DNA of 64,000 nt from Desulfobacteraceae bacterium (GTDB lineage Bacteria > Desulfobacterota > Desulfobacteria > Desulfobacterales > Desulfobacteraceae), in the NCBI GenBank assembly GCA_016743945.1, contig JADGFI010000005.1, positions 62,001 through 126,000 of the forward strand. The letters are read 5' to 3'. This document shows positions 9,613 through 17,169 of this stretch, piece after piece (the first letter of the stretch is position 1; each line of letters begins with the position of its first letter). Under the pieces are notes generated by a model. It was not told the DNA's origin and did no database searches. It worked only from the letters and a program-made list of their open reading frames with translations. Made by a program: the position numbers and the translations under genes.

Positions 9613-10650
9613 TTATCGTTTCCATTGAATGGTATCATCCAGGCCTCCTCCCATTTCATCCATTGTTTTGCCGAACAGGGCCCTGTGGTAAACATTTGTT
9701 TTGTCCAGAAGGTCAATGTCTGAAAAATGGTCCGGATAGACACGTTTGGCCAGCCAGAGACTTGCCAGTACAGACAAAGGAGAAGGGAAATCCCAGGGAG
9801 ACAGGCTGGAAGGGCAGCGGTAGACCGATCGGTTTGAGATGGCGGCAACCTGGGACAAGGCTTTGTTGGCAAGCCGCTTTACTTCGGTTCTTTTCATGTG
9901 CCGGGACAACACCATGAGGTCCGGATTCCAGCGGAACAATTGCTCCGGGGAAATATCCTGGAAATACCCGGTCAGGTTCCCGGATACATTATCAATGCCG
10001 GCAGTGGTAAAAATTTCATGTTGGATCATGTTGCCGGTGGTGGTGCTGAACACCCCCCTAGAAGAGGCAAAATAACCTGTTTTTCGTTCCTTTTGGGGAA
10101 GATCTTTGAGCCGTTCCCGGATCAGGCAGAGCACCTCGTCCATTTGTTGTTCCACGGCTGCAGCGTTTGTTTTTCCTCCCACAGCCCGGGCAATAAGTGC
10201 CAGGGAGAGCTGGATGGTATGAAAGGTTTCCGGCAAAATTACAATGGCGGGGATGTTCAGATCCGCCAGGCGCTCCGCCACTTGAAGCCCGTCCTTCTGG
10301 GAATAGAGAATTACCAGATCCGGCTCCTGACTGACCAGGGCTTCAAAATTAATGCCCATGGTTTTGCTGCCGATGCCCGTCACCTGATTTATTTTCGGGA
10401 AAACCGCTTTGGACAGTCTGTCTCGTTTGGAAGAGGTATCAACGCCAACCAGCTTGGGTGCAAGTCCCAGGGAAAGCACACACAGCGTGGCGGGTTTAAA
10501 GGTGGTGACAATTTTATCTACCACCCCCGGGATCAACACGTGACGGCCTGCCTGGTCGATTACCATGCGGGGTTGACCCGTTGCAGCACCACCCGACCCA
10601 AGGATTACAAGCATAAAAATGGCCATCCACGTCCCTATTTTTTGCGCCAT
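9613..10650 (-). CDS. Periplasmic substrate-binding protein of the FecBCD/BtuF class
   Basis: A 345-residue class III binding protein. Start at the ATG at 10650 gives a clean signal peptide (hydrophobic core IFMLVILG, then GGAATG); AAGGG lies a few bases upstream. A longer frame from 10713 adds 21 polar residues ahead of the signal and has no ribosome site. The mature protein opens with DQAGRHVLIPG, the usual first strand of the family, followed by GVDTSSKRD and later EPDLVILYSQ. There is no lipobox cysteine, so it should be free in the periplasm. It is the first gene of the operon ending at 5887. Confidence 0.85.
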   Translation of the reverse strand: MAQKIGTWMAIFMLVILGSGGAATGQPRMVIDQAGRHVLIPGVVDKIVTTFKPATLCVLSLGLAPKLVGVDTSSKRDRLSKAVFPKINQVTGIGSKTMGINFEALVSQEPDLVILYSQKDGLQVAERLADLNIPAIVILPETFHTIQLSLALIARAVGGKTNAAAVEQQMDEVLCLIRERLKDLPQKERKTGYFASSRGVFSTTTGNMIQHEIFTTAGIDNVSGNLTGYFQDISPEQLFRWNPDLMVLSRHMKRTEVKRLANKALSQVAAISNRSVYRCPSSLSPWDFPSPLSVLASLWLAKRVYPDHFSDIDLLDKTNVYHRALFGKTMDEMGGGLDDTIQWKR

Positions 10651-11188
10651 GTTTTTGCCCTTTTTATCGGTTGATACATTATTTTTTTCTATTCTCATTT
10701 GTAACATTGGCAATTCAGTTATGACTTTTGGTACTTTATGTCAAGATAAGATTGGAAATATAATCAAACCGACGAATATCAACTAAATATTACAAGTAAT
10801 ACCAGACATATGGGATTTTCCAGATTGTTTTCAGTGACCATGTTTCAAGGAATTGACTTTTGACCTATGGATTTTAAATGCCGTTTATTCCATCACGAGT
10901 TTATGCCATAAAACGCCTGTGCCATGTTACACCATTGCCCTAAGGGCATTTTCTTATCGAATGAAATATAAAAAAAAGGATATGAGGGTTGAATTAAGAA
11001 AATATTTATAATTTATGACAAATGACAGCAAGGCGGTTTTTTTAATGGTGCGTTTCAGCAAAGAATAAAGACATTACAATAGTTTAACTTTTTTCTATTA
11101 TTGAGCAAACATCAAGGAGATAGTATGGGATCAGTTTTGCTCTAAAAGACCATAAACAATAACAAGAAACCCTCTAAAGGAGACAACC
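10651..11188. other. 538-base gap: promoter, short hairpin and a six-codon frame
   Basis: AT-rich non-coding sequence. Besides the candidate promoter for the minus-strand operon, it holds a small hairpin (TGCCC/GGGCA at 10936-10948, followed by TTTTCTT). It also holds a tiny frame at 11125-11145 (MGSVLL then stop) directly behind AAGGAG, 43 bases ahead of the next plus-strand gene. The tiny frame could be a leader peptide or the stub of an eroded gene. No cobalamin-riboswitch core (GCCACTG) was found. Confidence 0.5.
10716..10744 (-). promoter_or_regulatory. Candidate sigma-70 promoter for the ABC operon
   Basis: Reading the minus strand, TTGACA is followed after exactly 17 bases by TAACTG, about 65 bases ahead of the chosen start at 10650. 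The -35 hexamer is perfect; the -10 hexamer is weak. No known metal-regulator box was seen over it. Confidence 0.35.
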
Positions 11189-11404
11189 ATGCAAATCCGA
11201 TATATTTGTCAAAATATTAACTGTAGTTATCCCGGCGATACCCCGTTTGAAATCCGGTTCAAACCTGAATCGATAATGGACATGAATAATTTTGCCAGAC
11301 CCTTTTGTCAGTTTTGCAGGAAAGAGATGGTATCCTCTCTTTTTTTGGAACCCCTTGGGTCATCCCTGAATCAGGATAATTTCCTCAGATTGACATGGGC
11401 ATAG
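11189..11404 (+). CDS. Small cysteine-rich, zinc-ribbon-like protein
   Basis: A 71-residue protein with four regularly placed cysteines: CQNINC near the N-terminus and CQFC in the middle. This looks like a one-domain zinc ribbon or rubredoxin-like knuckle. The start is strongly supported by AAAGGAG seven bases before the ATG. It stands alone between a minus-strand operon and a minus-strand relic, and I do not recognise a family. Zinc binding is inferred only from the cysteine pattern. Confidence 0.6.
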   Translation: MQIRYICQNINCSYPGDTPFEIRFKPESIMDMNNFARPFCQFCRKEMVSSLFLEPLGSSLNQDNFLRLTWA

Positions 11405-11455
11405 ACTTAGGCCGTGCTGGACACAAAGGTGATCATCCCCCATAGAAAAAGGGTT

Positions 11456-11665
11456 TTACGTGTCAGGGTGTCCTTTTTTGGATTTTTGGGTGACCGATTT
11501 GACAATAGCTCCCCGATTGCAGGAATGATAGTTCCCGTTGATTTCGTAGGTCTCCAGGATATGACCTGTAACAGGGGGATGGTTGTCGTGGTATTTATCC
11601 GGGGTCAGTCGGAAAACGGCATAATCGCCGTGGTCAAATGCCTGGGTTGGATTATGTGAACGCAA
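11456..11665 (-). pseudogene. Fragment of phosphatidylserine decarboxylase
   Basis: A 69-residue open stretch beginning at TTG. It contains the internal landmark of Psd-type decarboxylases (AVFRLTPDKYH, then HPPVTG and a GNYHSCN turn), whereas complete enzymes are about 200-350 residues. Neither the N-terminal part nor the C-terminal LGST/GSS self-cleavage site that yields the pyruvoyl group can be found in flanking sequence. It is therefore read as a remnant. It sits immediately downstream of the phosphate-binding lipoprotein gene on the same strand. Confidence 0.6.
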
Positions 11666-11674
11666 TCCCCTCTG

Positions 11675-12496
11675 TTAAGAAGAAAAGAATCCACTTTCCT
11701 GGAATATTTTTTTGACCTCCTTGTCCATGAGGGTGAAAATGACGAATGTCTTGACGCTCCCTGTAAAATTATTTTCATCCACATATAGAAAAAGAGGTCT
11801 CGTTATGGGATGATTTTTATGCCAATGTTCCTTGTTTTCAATGTCAACGCCATCAACCGTAAGCGGTTTGATCTCCGAATTTATAAAATAGTTACTGATA
11901 TACCCGATGGCATTTTCATCTGCCGCGATGTATGCCAGAACAGAACTGTTGGAAACCAGTGTTTTTCTAGTCTGACGGGTTTCAGGCGCAATGATGCGGT
12001 TCCAGACGGCAGATGTCCCGGAGTTGTTGTTTCGATGAAACACCTCGATCGAGGCATTTTTTCCTCCCAGTTCTGACCAGTTTTGGATCTTCCCCCCATA
12101 AATATCCTTTAATTGATCAAGGGAAATATTTCTTACCCTGTTTCCCGGATTTACAATGGGAATGATAAGATCAATCCCCAGCAGGAATGATTTAATTTTG
12201 ATTCCCTTTTCTTTGGCAGAAAGTTGATGACTTGGCAACAGGTCTGATGAGGACATGACAATATCACATGAGCCGTCAAGAAGAGAATTCATCCCGCCAA
12301 TGGATCCGGGAGCTAGGATGGTGATCTTTGTGTTTTTTGGTCGCTTATACCGAGCCGCCACTTTTTTCATAAACGGCTCAATGGTGGTTGAACCACTGAT
12401 GCGGATTGTCTTTTCATTTTTCCCAGAGCAAGAGGAAAACAGAAAAAACAAAGAAATTACCAGACATATGCTTAAAAAACCGATTGTTTTATCCAT
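11675..12496 (-). CDS. PstS-like phosphate-binding lipoprotein
   Basis: A 273-residue periplasmic binding protein with a lipoprotein signal ending LFSSC near residue 23. It shows the PstS landmarks ISGSTTIEPF (first phosphate loop), SDIVMSS-type wording (CDIVMSSSDLL), the domain-linker region DLIIPIVNPGN and NNSGTSAVW. AGGAGG precedes the ATG at ideal spacing. No pstCAB genes accompany it, so it could feed a distant transporter or act as a sensor or scavenger. Its ligand is expected to be phosphate or a similar oxyanion. Confidence 0.8.
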   Translation of the reverse strand: MDKTIGFLSICLVISLFFLFSSCSGKNEKTIRISGSTTIEPFMKKVAARYKRPKNTKITILAPGSIGGMNSLLDGSCDIVMSSSDLLPSHQLSAKEKGIKIKSFLLGIDLIIPIVNPGNRVRNISLDQLKDIYGGKIQNWSELGGKNASIEVFHRNNNSGTSAVWNRIIAPETRQTRKTLVSNSSVLAYIAADENAIGYISNYFINSEIKPLTVDGVDIENKEHWHKNHPITRPLFLYVDENNFTGSVKTFVIFTLMDKEVKKIFQESGFFSS

Positions 12497-12685
12497 ACTG
12501 CCTCCTGATAAAATTCAATTGTTATGTAAAGATAAACAATTTTTGTTAGGACTTTATTAGGTGCGGGCAAAAAAAGGCTTTCAGGAAGAAAAATCGTCGC
12601 TGAAACCGGATCAAGCAGTGATTTTCCCAGGACTATGGTTATGGTGGTCAATCAATAATTATACCCTTGTCTGTCTGTGGCTTTA

Positions 12686-13579
12686 TTATGGGTTCATATC
12701 CCTAATTTTATTTTTGGTAAATGCATCCAAATTAAGCTCATTGAATAAGGTAAATCCCAGGATTATCAACCCGCCAAAGATCTGAACAAGACCCATGGAT
12801 TCATTTAAAATCATAACAGAAATGATGATGGCAACAAGGGGATCAATATAGCTGAAGATAGCAGCTTCCTGCCCTTTTAAATCTTTCAGCGATGAAAAAT
12901 AGAGGCAATAAGTGATCCCGGTATGAACCGTGCCAAGAAACAACAGGTTAAACAGCCCCCACCGGTCCAGGCTGGTTATATGAATGCCTGTGGTCAGGTA
13001 AATATAGGGAAGTAGAATAGTGATGGCCGCAAAAAACTGAATCAATGTCCGGTCAATACCGGTGATGGATTTGATATGCTTATTTAACAAGATCACCGTG
13101 GCATATAAAGCAGCAGCTGATAGCCCAAAGGCGATACCCGTAAAACTGCCATGGGATTGATTTGTACCGCTGACACCAATGATCATCACAAGCCCTAGGG
13201 AAGCCATAACAAAACAGATGATTTGTTTACGGCTTAACTTCTCCTTAAAGAGTATGGGAGAAGCAATCATCACAATAACAGGTGCAAAATAGTAACTGAG
13301 TGTCGCAATGGAGACAGAGGTATGATTATAGGCCTTGAACAGAAAAATCCAGTTGAATGCCATGGCAGCACCTGACAGAAAAAGTATGGGGAGCTCTTTT
13401 TTTATCCGGGAGAACAAAAATTTTTCAGCGGTCAGCGTTTTATAAAGAAGGATGGCGGCAGATGCAATCAGAGCTCTGAACAAGGCAATTTCTTCCGGCG
13501 GCAGGGCAATATTTTTTACAAATAGTGCCAGTGTACCGAAAACTACCATAGAAAATATTATTTTAGACTTTGCATTCAT
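12686..13579 (-). CDS. EamA/DMT-family transporter
   Basis: A 297-residue inner-membrane protein with ten predicted segments arranged as two EamA repeats: the first near residues 5-135, the second near 145-280. The family wording is visible at the start (NIALPPEEIALFRALIASAAI) and in the second repeat (AALYATVILLNKHI; GTVHTGITYCLYFSSL). Members export metabolites or amino acids; nothing here points to a substrate. It appears to be transcribed alone. Confidence 0.85.
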   Translation of the reverse strand: MNAKSKIIFSMVVFGTLALFVKNIALPPEEIALFRALIASAAILLYKTLTAEKFLFSRIKKELPILFLSGAAMAFNWIFLFKAYNHTSVSIATLSYYFAPVIVMIASPILFKEKLSRKQIICFVMASLGLVMIIGVSGTNQSHGSFTGIAFGLSAAALYATVILLNKHIKSITGIDRTLIQFFAAITILLPYIYLTTGIHITSLDRWGLFNLLFLGTVHTGITYCLYFSSLKDLKGQEAAIFSYIDPLVAIIISVMILNESMGLVQIFGGLIILGFTLFNELNLDAFTKNKIRDMNP

Positions 13580-13600
13580 TGTTGTTTTTCAAAAGCCGTT

Positions 13601-13891
13601 TTAATCGGTTTTTCCATATTTATCCAAAATCTGTACTGTCGAAATATTATCAATTGGTACAACATATTTTTTAATATGCTTTGAAAAAAAAATATATCTT
13701 TTTACACGCACATTTTTTAATATCAGATGGGTTCCAGTATCTGACAACTCAGCAACATCAGCGTTAAAAATTTTTTTGGTGTTTAACCCAGAATCTGTTT
13801 CCTTTAATGTCAGTTTAACTTTTTTATCCACTAGCTTAAGGTAATCACCAACTTTTTTTAGCTTAAACAGACCGTCTATTTGAAAATGCAT
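13601..13891 (-). CDS. Small basic protein, unknown (possible PilZ-like fold)
   Basis: A 96-residue lysine-rich protein. The middle part (NADVAELSDTGTHLILKNV) faintly recalls the strand order of PilZ domains, but the RxxxR and DxSxxG residues that bind cyclic di-GMP are not both present. No signal or membrane segment. The ribosome site is poor (A-rich). It lies 21 bases upstream of the EamA gene on the same strand and may share its transcript. Function unknown. Confidence 0.5.
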   Translation of the reverse strand: MHFQIDGLFKLKKVGDYLKLVDKKVKLTLKETDSGLNTKKIFNADVAELSDTGTHLILKNVRVKRYIFFSKHIKKYVVPIDNISTVQILDKYGKTD

Positions 13892-14271
13892 ATTTTTTTT
13901 ATCTTGGTTCCCTGTCCAACAAACTTATATTTTGATGGGTTACAATTGCGCTCTTGATAAAGTATATTTGAATAGAAAGCAAGACTCCGTTATTACTTTG
14001 ATTGATTGCTGCCCGCTTTGATTTAGATTAATTGGGATTTCACCCTATTCTGCTCGAATTAGCTCTGAAGAGTTTTATATTGAATGAGGCTATGAATTGA
14101 GATTTTTTTCATGATCGGTGTACGCTTGCAGGTTGGGTGCGTTGGATACTCCCAGGACAAACATATGTGATTTTTTAAAAAAATAATTTTGGTCGAAATT
14201 ATTTCGTATGATATAACATTGCTTATTAAAATTGAAAAGCCTTATAGCAAACAACAGGAGCATAGACATTC
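13892..14271. other. 380-base divergent intergenic region
   Basis: AT-rich sequence between the minus-strand small gene and the plus-strand gene starting at 14272. The only signal I can point to is a weak sigma-70-like arrangement (TTGCTT, 18 bases, TATAGC) ending about 20 bases before that plus-strand start. No coding potential, repeats or hairpins of note. Confidence 0.4.
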
Positions 14272-14754
14272 TTGGATATTAAAAAAAAAGTGACTTTAGA
14301 GATTTTAATTATTTTCGGAGCTTGCTTATTGGTCTATTTGCTTGCAGCAAAATTTGACATCCTCGAAATGATTGTTGCTTTTTCTGAACACTATGAAAAT
14401 TGGGAGTTTGATGAACTTATCACCGTATCTATTTTTCTCATGTTTGCAATGGTAGTATTCTCGATACGACGATGGCAGGAAATACAAGCATCAAAGATAG
14501 AGCTTTCAGAACAAAATACAAAGCTTCAGAGCGCTATAAAAGAGATAAAACAACTGAAAGGAATAATTCCGATCTGTGCCTCATGTAAAAAAATAAGAAA
14601 CGATACCGGATTTTGGGAACAGCTTGAAGAATATGTCGGCCATCATTCAAATGCTAAATTCAGCCATAGCATGTGCCCTGAATGCTTAGATAAATTTTAT
14701 GGTAATGAAAATTGGTATATTAAAAAGAAGCAAAACGATAAAGAAACTAAATAA
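14272..14754 (+). CDS. Two-segment membrane protein with C-terminal PICASCKK zinc module
   Basis: A 160-residue protein with two membrane helices (about 8-30 and 50-68), then a short coiled coil (residues 75-100), then the compact module LKGIIPICASCKKIRND, a tryptophan/glutamate stretch and FSHSMCPECLDKFYG. That module, with its CxxC and CPxC pairs, is commonly found at the C-terminus of response regulators and sensor kinases in deltaproteobacteria; here it is carried by a minimal membrane protein with no kinase domain. The start is TTG at 14272, with AGGAG about 12 bases upstream. A metal- or redox-sensing role is inference. Confidence 0.7.
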   Translation: MDIKKKVTLEILIIFGACLLVYLLAAKFDILEMIVAFSEHYENWEFDELITVSIFLMFAMVVFSIRRWQEIQASKIELSEQNTKLQSAIKEIKQLKGIIPICASCKKIRNDTGFWEQLEEYVGHHSNAKFSHSMCPECLDKFYGNENWYIKKKQNDKETK

Positions 14755-15086
14755 TAAAAAAAGAGTCTTTTGTCTCTATTTATGTTATCCCACAAGGCTG
14801 GATTTAAAGGGGGGGGGGACTATATTAAGAATTCCTGGGATTTCTGAATCAAAAGCCGATACAAGATCTTGGGTTGGATGCCATCCCGGCCAGGAGGAGC
14901 AACAGGAGAAAGGTTAGGACGAGGGGGGAGCCGTCTTTTTTAAGGATCATGGCGGTCCTGGCAAATAGAAACCGGCCTGCTCTTGAACAGAACAGACCGG
15001 TTGATGTGTTATCGTTTATTTTCTTGGGCAAAATTATAACTTAAATTTCATCAGACTTGCCATTGAAATACACAAGGTATTCTGGC
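14755..15086. other. 332-base gap with a G10 tract and a hairpin
   Basis: No gene is convincing here. A run of ten G lies at 14809-14818. An imperfect hairpin (AACCGG/CCGGTT arms with further pairing inside) spans 14970-15002, downstream of the metallophosphoesterase gene on the minus strand. Confidence 0.45.
14961..15002 (-). terminator. Possible terminator after the phosphonate operon
   Basis: On the minus strand, about 85 bases past the stop of the phosphoesterase gene, a hairpin with AACCGG/CCGGTT outer arms and CTG/CAG, TCT/AGA inner pairs is followed by TTTCTATTTG. The mismatches and the interrupted T run make this a weak call. Confidence 0.35.
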
Positions 15087-16166
15087 TTAAAGAATTTCTT
15101 TTTTACCCAAAACCATGCTGCTGTTTTCATAAAGGGAGAGAACCTGGTTGTCCGTAAAGGAATTTCTTTTTTTATACTGGGTTGCCCGCCACCATTCGGC
15201 ATTGAGCAGATTTTCCTTGGCTTCCATGTGGACCTTTACGGGCAGTCCTACCATGGGGGTTTTCCAGGCGATGGCTTTGTGGGTCAGTTCAAAAAGTGTG
15301 TACCGCATGGGATGGGAATTGATGGAGGGCATGGCAAAGTAGTTTACACCGGCCAGTTCCTTGTAGTTCAATCCGATATGCCGATGTCCTGAGATGACCA
15401 CGGGAGCCGCCTTGGAATGCTTGGCCAGCAGATCTCTTACCTCCTGGGCATTGTCAATGGCAAACCATTGTTTGGGGCCTCCGGCAAGCTCGTCCGCTGT
15501 CCATTGGACCAGGTTGTGGTGGATCATGATCAGGTTTAGATCCTCCTTGTGGTCGGTGAGCTGTTTGTCCAGCCAGGTGATTTGTTTTTTGGGGAGTACG
15601 CCGCCCCATTTTTTCGGGTCTTCGGGAAGACAGGCATCCAACCCGATGATCCGAAGGCCCGGTTTGATCTGCTGGGCATAATAGCGTTTCATGGATTTGT
15701 CATATCCGTGGCCTTTGAAGGTTTTGACAAACTCATTGATGGTGAGATAGGAAAAGTTTTCCCGCCTTTTTTTGGGGTCTGCCGGCACAAAATCATGGTT
15801 TCCCGCAATGACAAAATAGGGATATTCCAGGGTGTCCAATAGGGCTTTTATCCGGGCGGCATTTTCCTTTTCCCCATCCAGCAGGAGATCTCCTGCCACC
15901 AGAACAAAGGACAGGTCCTCCTCCAGGTTCAATCCTTCAACGGTCTTTTTGACGCTGTTCACACTTTGTGCACTCATTTTCATGCCGTTTTTTCCCCGGA
16001 TATCCAGATGGGCATCGGAGATCGCCCCGAATTTTATGGTGCCAAAATCCCGGGAAGCCGCCTTTGCAAAAACCGTGGAGCCCAAGCCCGTGGAAAAAAG
16101 ACTTCCGGCCAGGGCTGTGCCTGAAAATTTAAAAAACTGCCGTCTTGAAATATCGTTTGTACTCAT
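15087..16166 (-). CDS. Tat-exported calcineurin-like metallophosphoesterase
   Basis: A 359-residue phosphoesterase with a twin-arginine signal (SRRQFFK at residues 7-13, hydrophobic core ending FAKA), so it should act folded in the periplasm. The metal ligands are in order: DAH at 51-53, GDLLLDG near 92, GNHD at 122-125, a double histidine (MIHHN) near 210 and GHRH near 262. It is the last gene of the phosphonate run and may release phosphate from organic esters outside the cytoplasm. It is not a PhnP equivalent in location: the C-P lyase product it would need is cytoplasmic. Start ATG follows AGGAG. Confidence 0.85.
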   Translation of the reverse strand: MSTNDISRRQFFKFSGTALAGSLFSTGLGSTVFAKAASRDFGTIKFGAISDAHLDIRGKNGMKMSAQSVNSVKKTVEGLNLEEDLSFVLVAGDLLLDGEKENAARIKALLDTLEYPYFVIAGNHDFVPADPKKRRENFSYLTINEFVKTFKGHGYDKSMKRYYAQQIKPGLRIIGLDACLPEDPKKWGGVLPKKQITWLDKQLTDHKEDLNLIMIHHNLVQWTADELAGGPKQWFAIDNAQEVRDLLAKHSKAAPVVISGHRHIGLNYKELAGVNYFAMPSINSHPMRYTLFELTHKAIAWKTPMVGLPVKVHMEAKENLLNAEWWRATQYKKRNSFTDNQVLSLYENSSMVLGKKEIL

Positions 16167-16218
16167 TTTTTTCTCCTGAATTAATAATTTATGGATTTAA
16201 GAATAAACCTTGTGGGCA

Positions 16219-17133
16219 TCAGGGGGTTAAAAGCCTTGCCAGGTTTTGTTTTGATTCTGTGATGGCGTCAAAATACCGGCTGCGAAGTTCCATCATGAGC
16301 AGTCCTTTGTAGCTGGGCAGCAACATATCCAAGATGGGTTTGATCGGGACAGATCCCCAACCCACGGGCATGTGGGAGTCCCCCTTGCCAAAGGGGAGCT
16401 GGTGGGCCTGCTGCTTTTCCCAGTGGTGGACGCTGGCCCCGAAATTGTCATGGATGTGGGTATGAACCACCAGGTGGCGGATGGACGCCACAGCTTCCAA
16501 AAGATCATAGCCGTGGAAGCAAGATGTCATGAACAGATGGCCGAAATCCAGGTTGATTTTTACATTTTTGCGGTTAACGGCCTCCACCTGACGTTTAAGT
16601 TGGTCAATGAATTCCCCATAGGAGTATGGGCTTTGGCTCAAATAGGGCCTGGCATTTTCAATGGCAATGGTCACATCGGGATACTGGGCTGCGATGGACT
16701 GTAACAGGAGGGCTTCTTTTTCCAGTAGTTCCTGTTTTTCCCTTTGGATGGGAGATCGGACGGGAAAAATGTTAAATTCTTCTTCCGGGATGAACCGGCC
16801 GGCATGGTAGACCACGGTTCTTGCCTTGATCTGTCTGGCAAACTCAAGGGTGGCGAGCAGCACATCTGCATGGAGGGGGGCCTGATTTTTGTCCATGAGG
16901 TTGATGGGGTTTGGGGAATGGATGGAATAAACAAAGTCAAACCCCTTTAAAATTTTTAAGACCGCCTCCTGCCGTTTCAGGTTGAGCCTTCCGTTTACCA
17001 CCAGGTCCAGCCCGTGGGGCGGCAGCTCAACCGCCCCTATGCCCATGGCGCTGATCTGTTCAAGGTCCCTTGTGAAGCGCGCAAGAGAACCGTCAATCCG
17101 GATTTCGTCGATTTTACTGCCGATGATATTCAT
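16219..17133 (-). CDS. TIM-barrel sugar-phosphate isomerase/epimerase or AP-endonuclease-2-like protein
   Basis: A 304-residue cytoplasmic protein of the xylose-isomerase-like TIM-barrel superfamily. Visible landmarks are the strand wording SIHSPNPIN near residue 70, TVVYHAG near 106, IAIENARP near 158, NLDFGHLF near 197 and HTHIHDN near 228, which supply the usual His/Glu/Asp metal ligands. It lies between phnE and the exported phosphoesterase in the phosphonate run. As phnN and phnP are absent from the window, it is a candidate for handling the ribose-phosphate product of C-P lyase. That is inference from position only. Confidence 0.7.
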   Translation of the reverse strand: MNIIGSKIDEIRIDGSLARFTRDLEQISAMGIGAVELPPHGLDLVVNGRLNLKRQEAVLKILKGFDFVYSIHSPNPINLMDKNQAPLHADVLLATLEFARQIKARTVVYHAGRFIPEEEFNIFPVRSPIQREKQELLEKEALLLQSIAAQYPDVTIAIENARPYLSQSPYSYGEFIDQLKRQVEAVNRKNVKINLDFGHLFMTSCFHGYDLLEAVASIRHLVVHTHIHDNFGASVHHWEKQQAHQLPFGKGDSHMPVGWGSVPIKPILDMLLPSYKGLLMMELRSRYFDAITESKQNLARLLTP

Positions 17134-17169
17134 CCTTTTCCTTTTAAAAGCTAGGTTAAATAAGTTTTG

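Noticed and set aside
12561..12785. 74-codon plus-strand frame after the PstS-like gene
   Set aside because: It begins at GTG with no ribosome site and its last third is the complement of the EamA transporter gene.
14849..15031. 60-codon minus-strand frame with a leucine run
   Set aside because: No ribosome site, no family and overlap with the hairpin region; the leucine run looks like chance.
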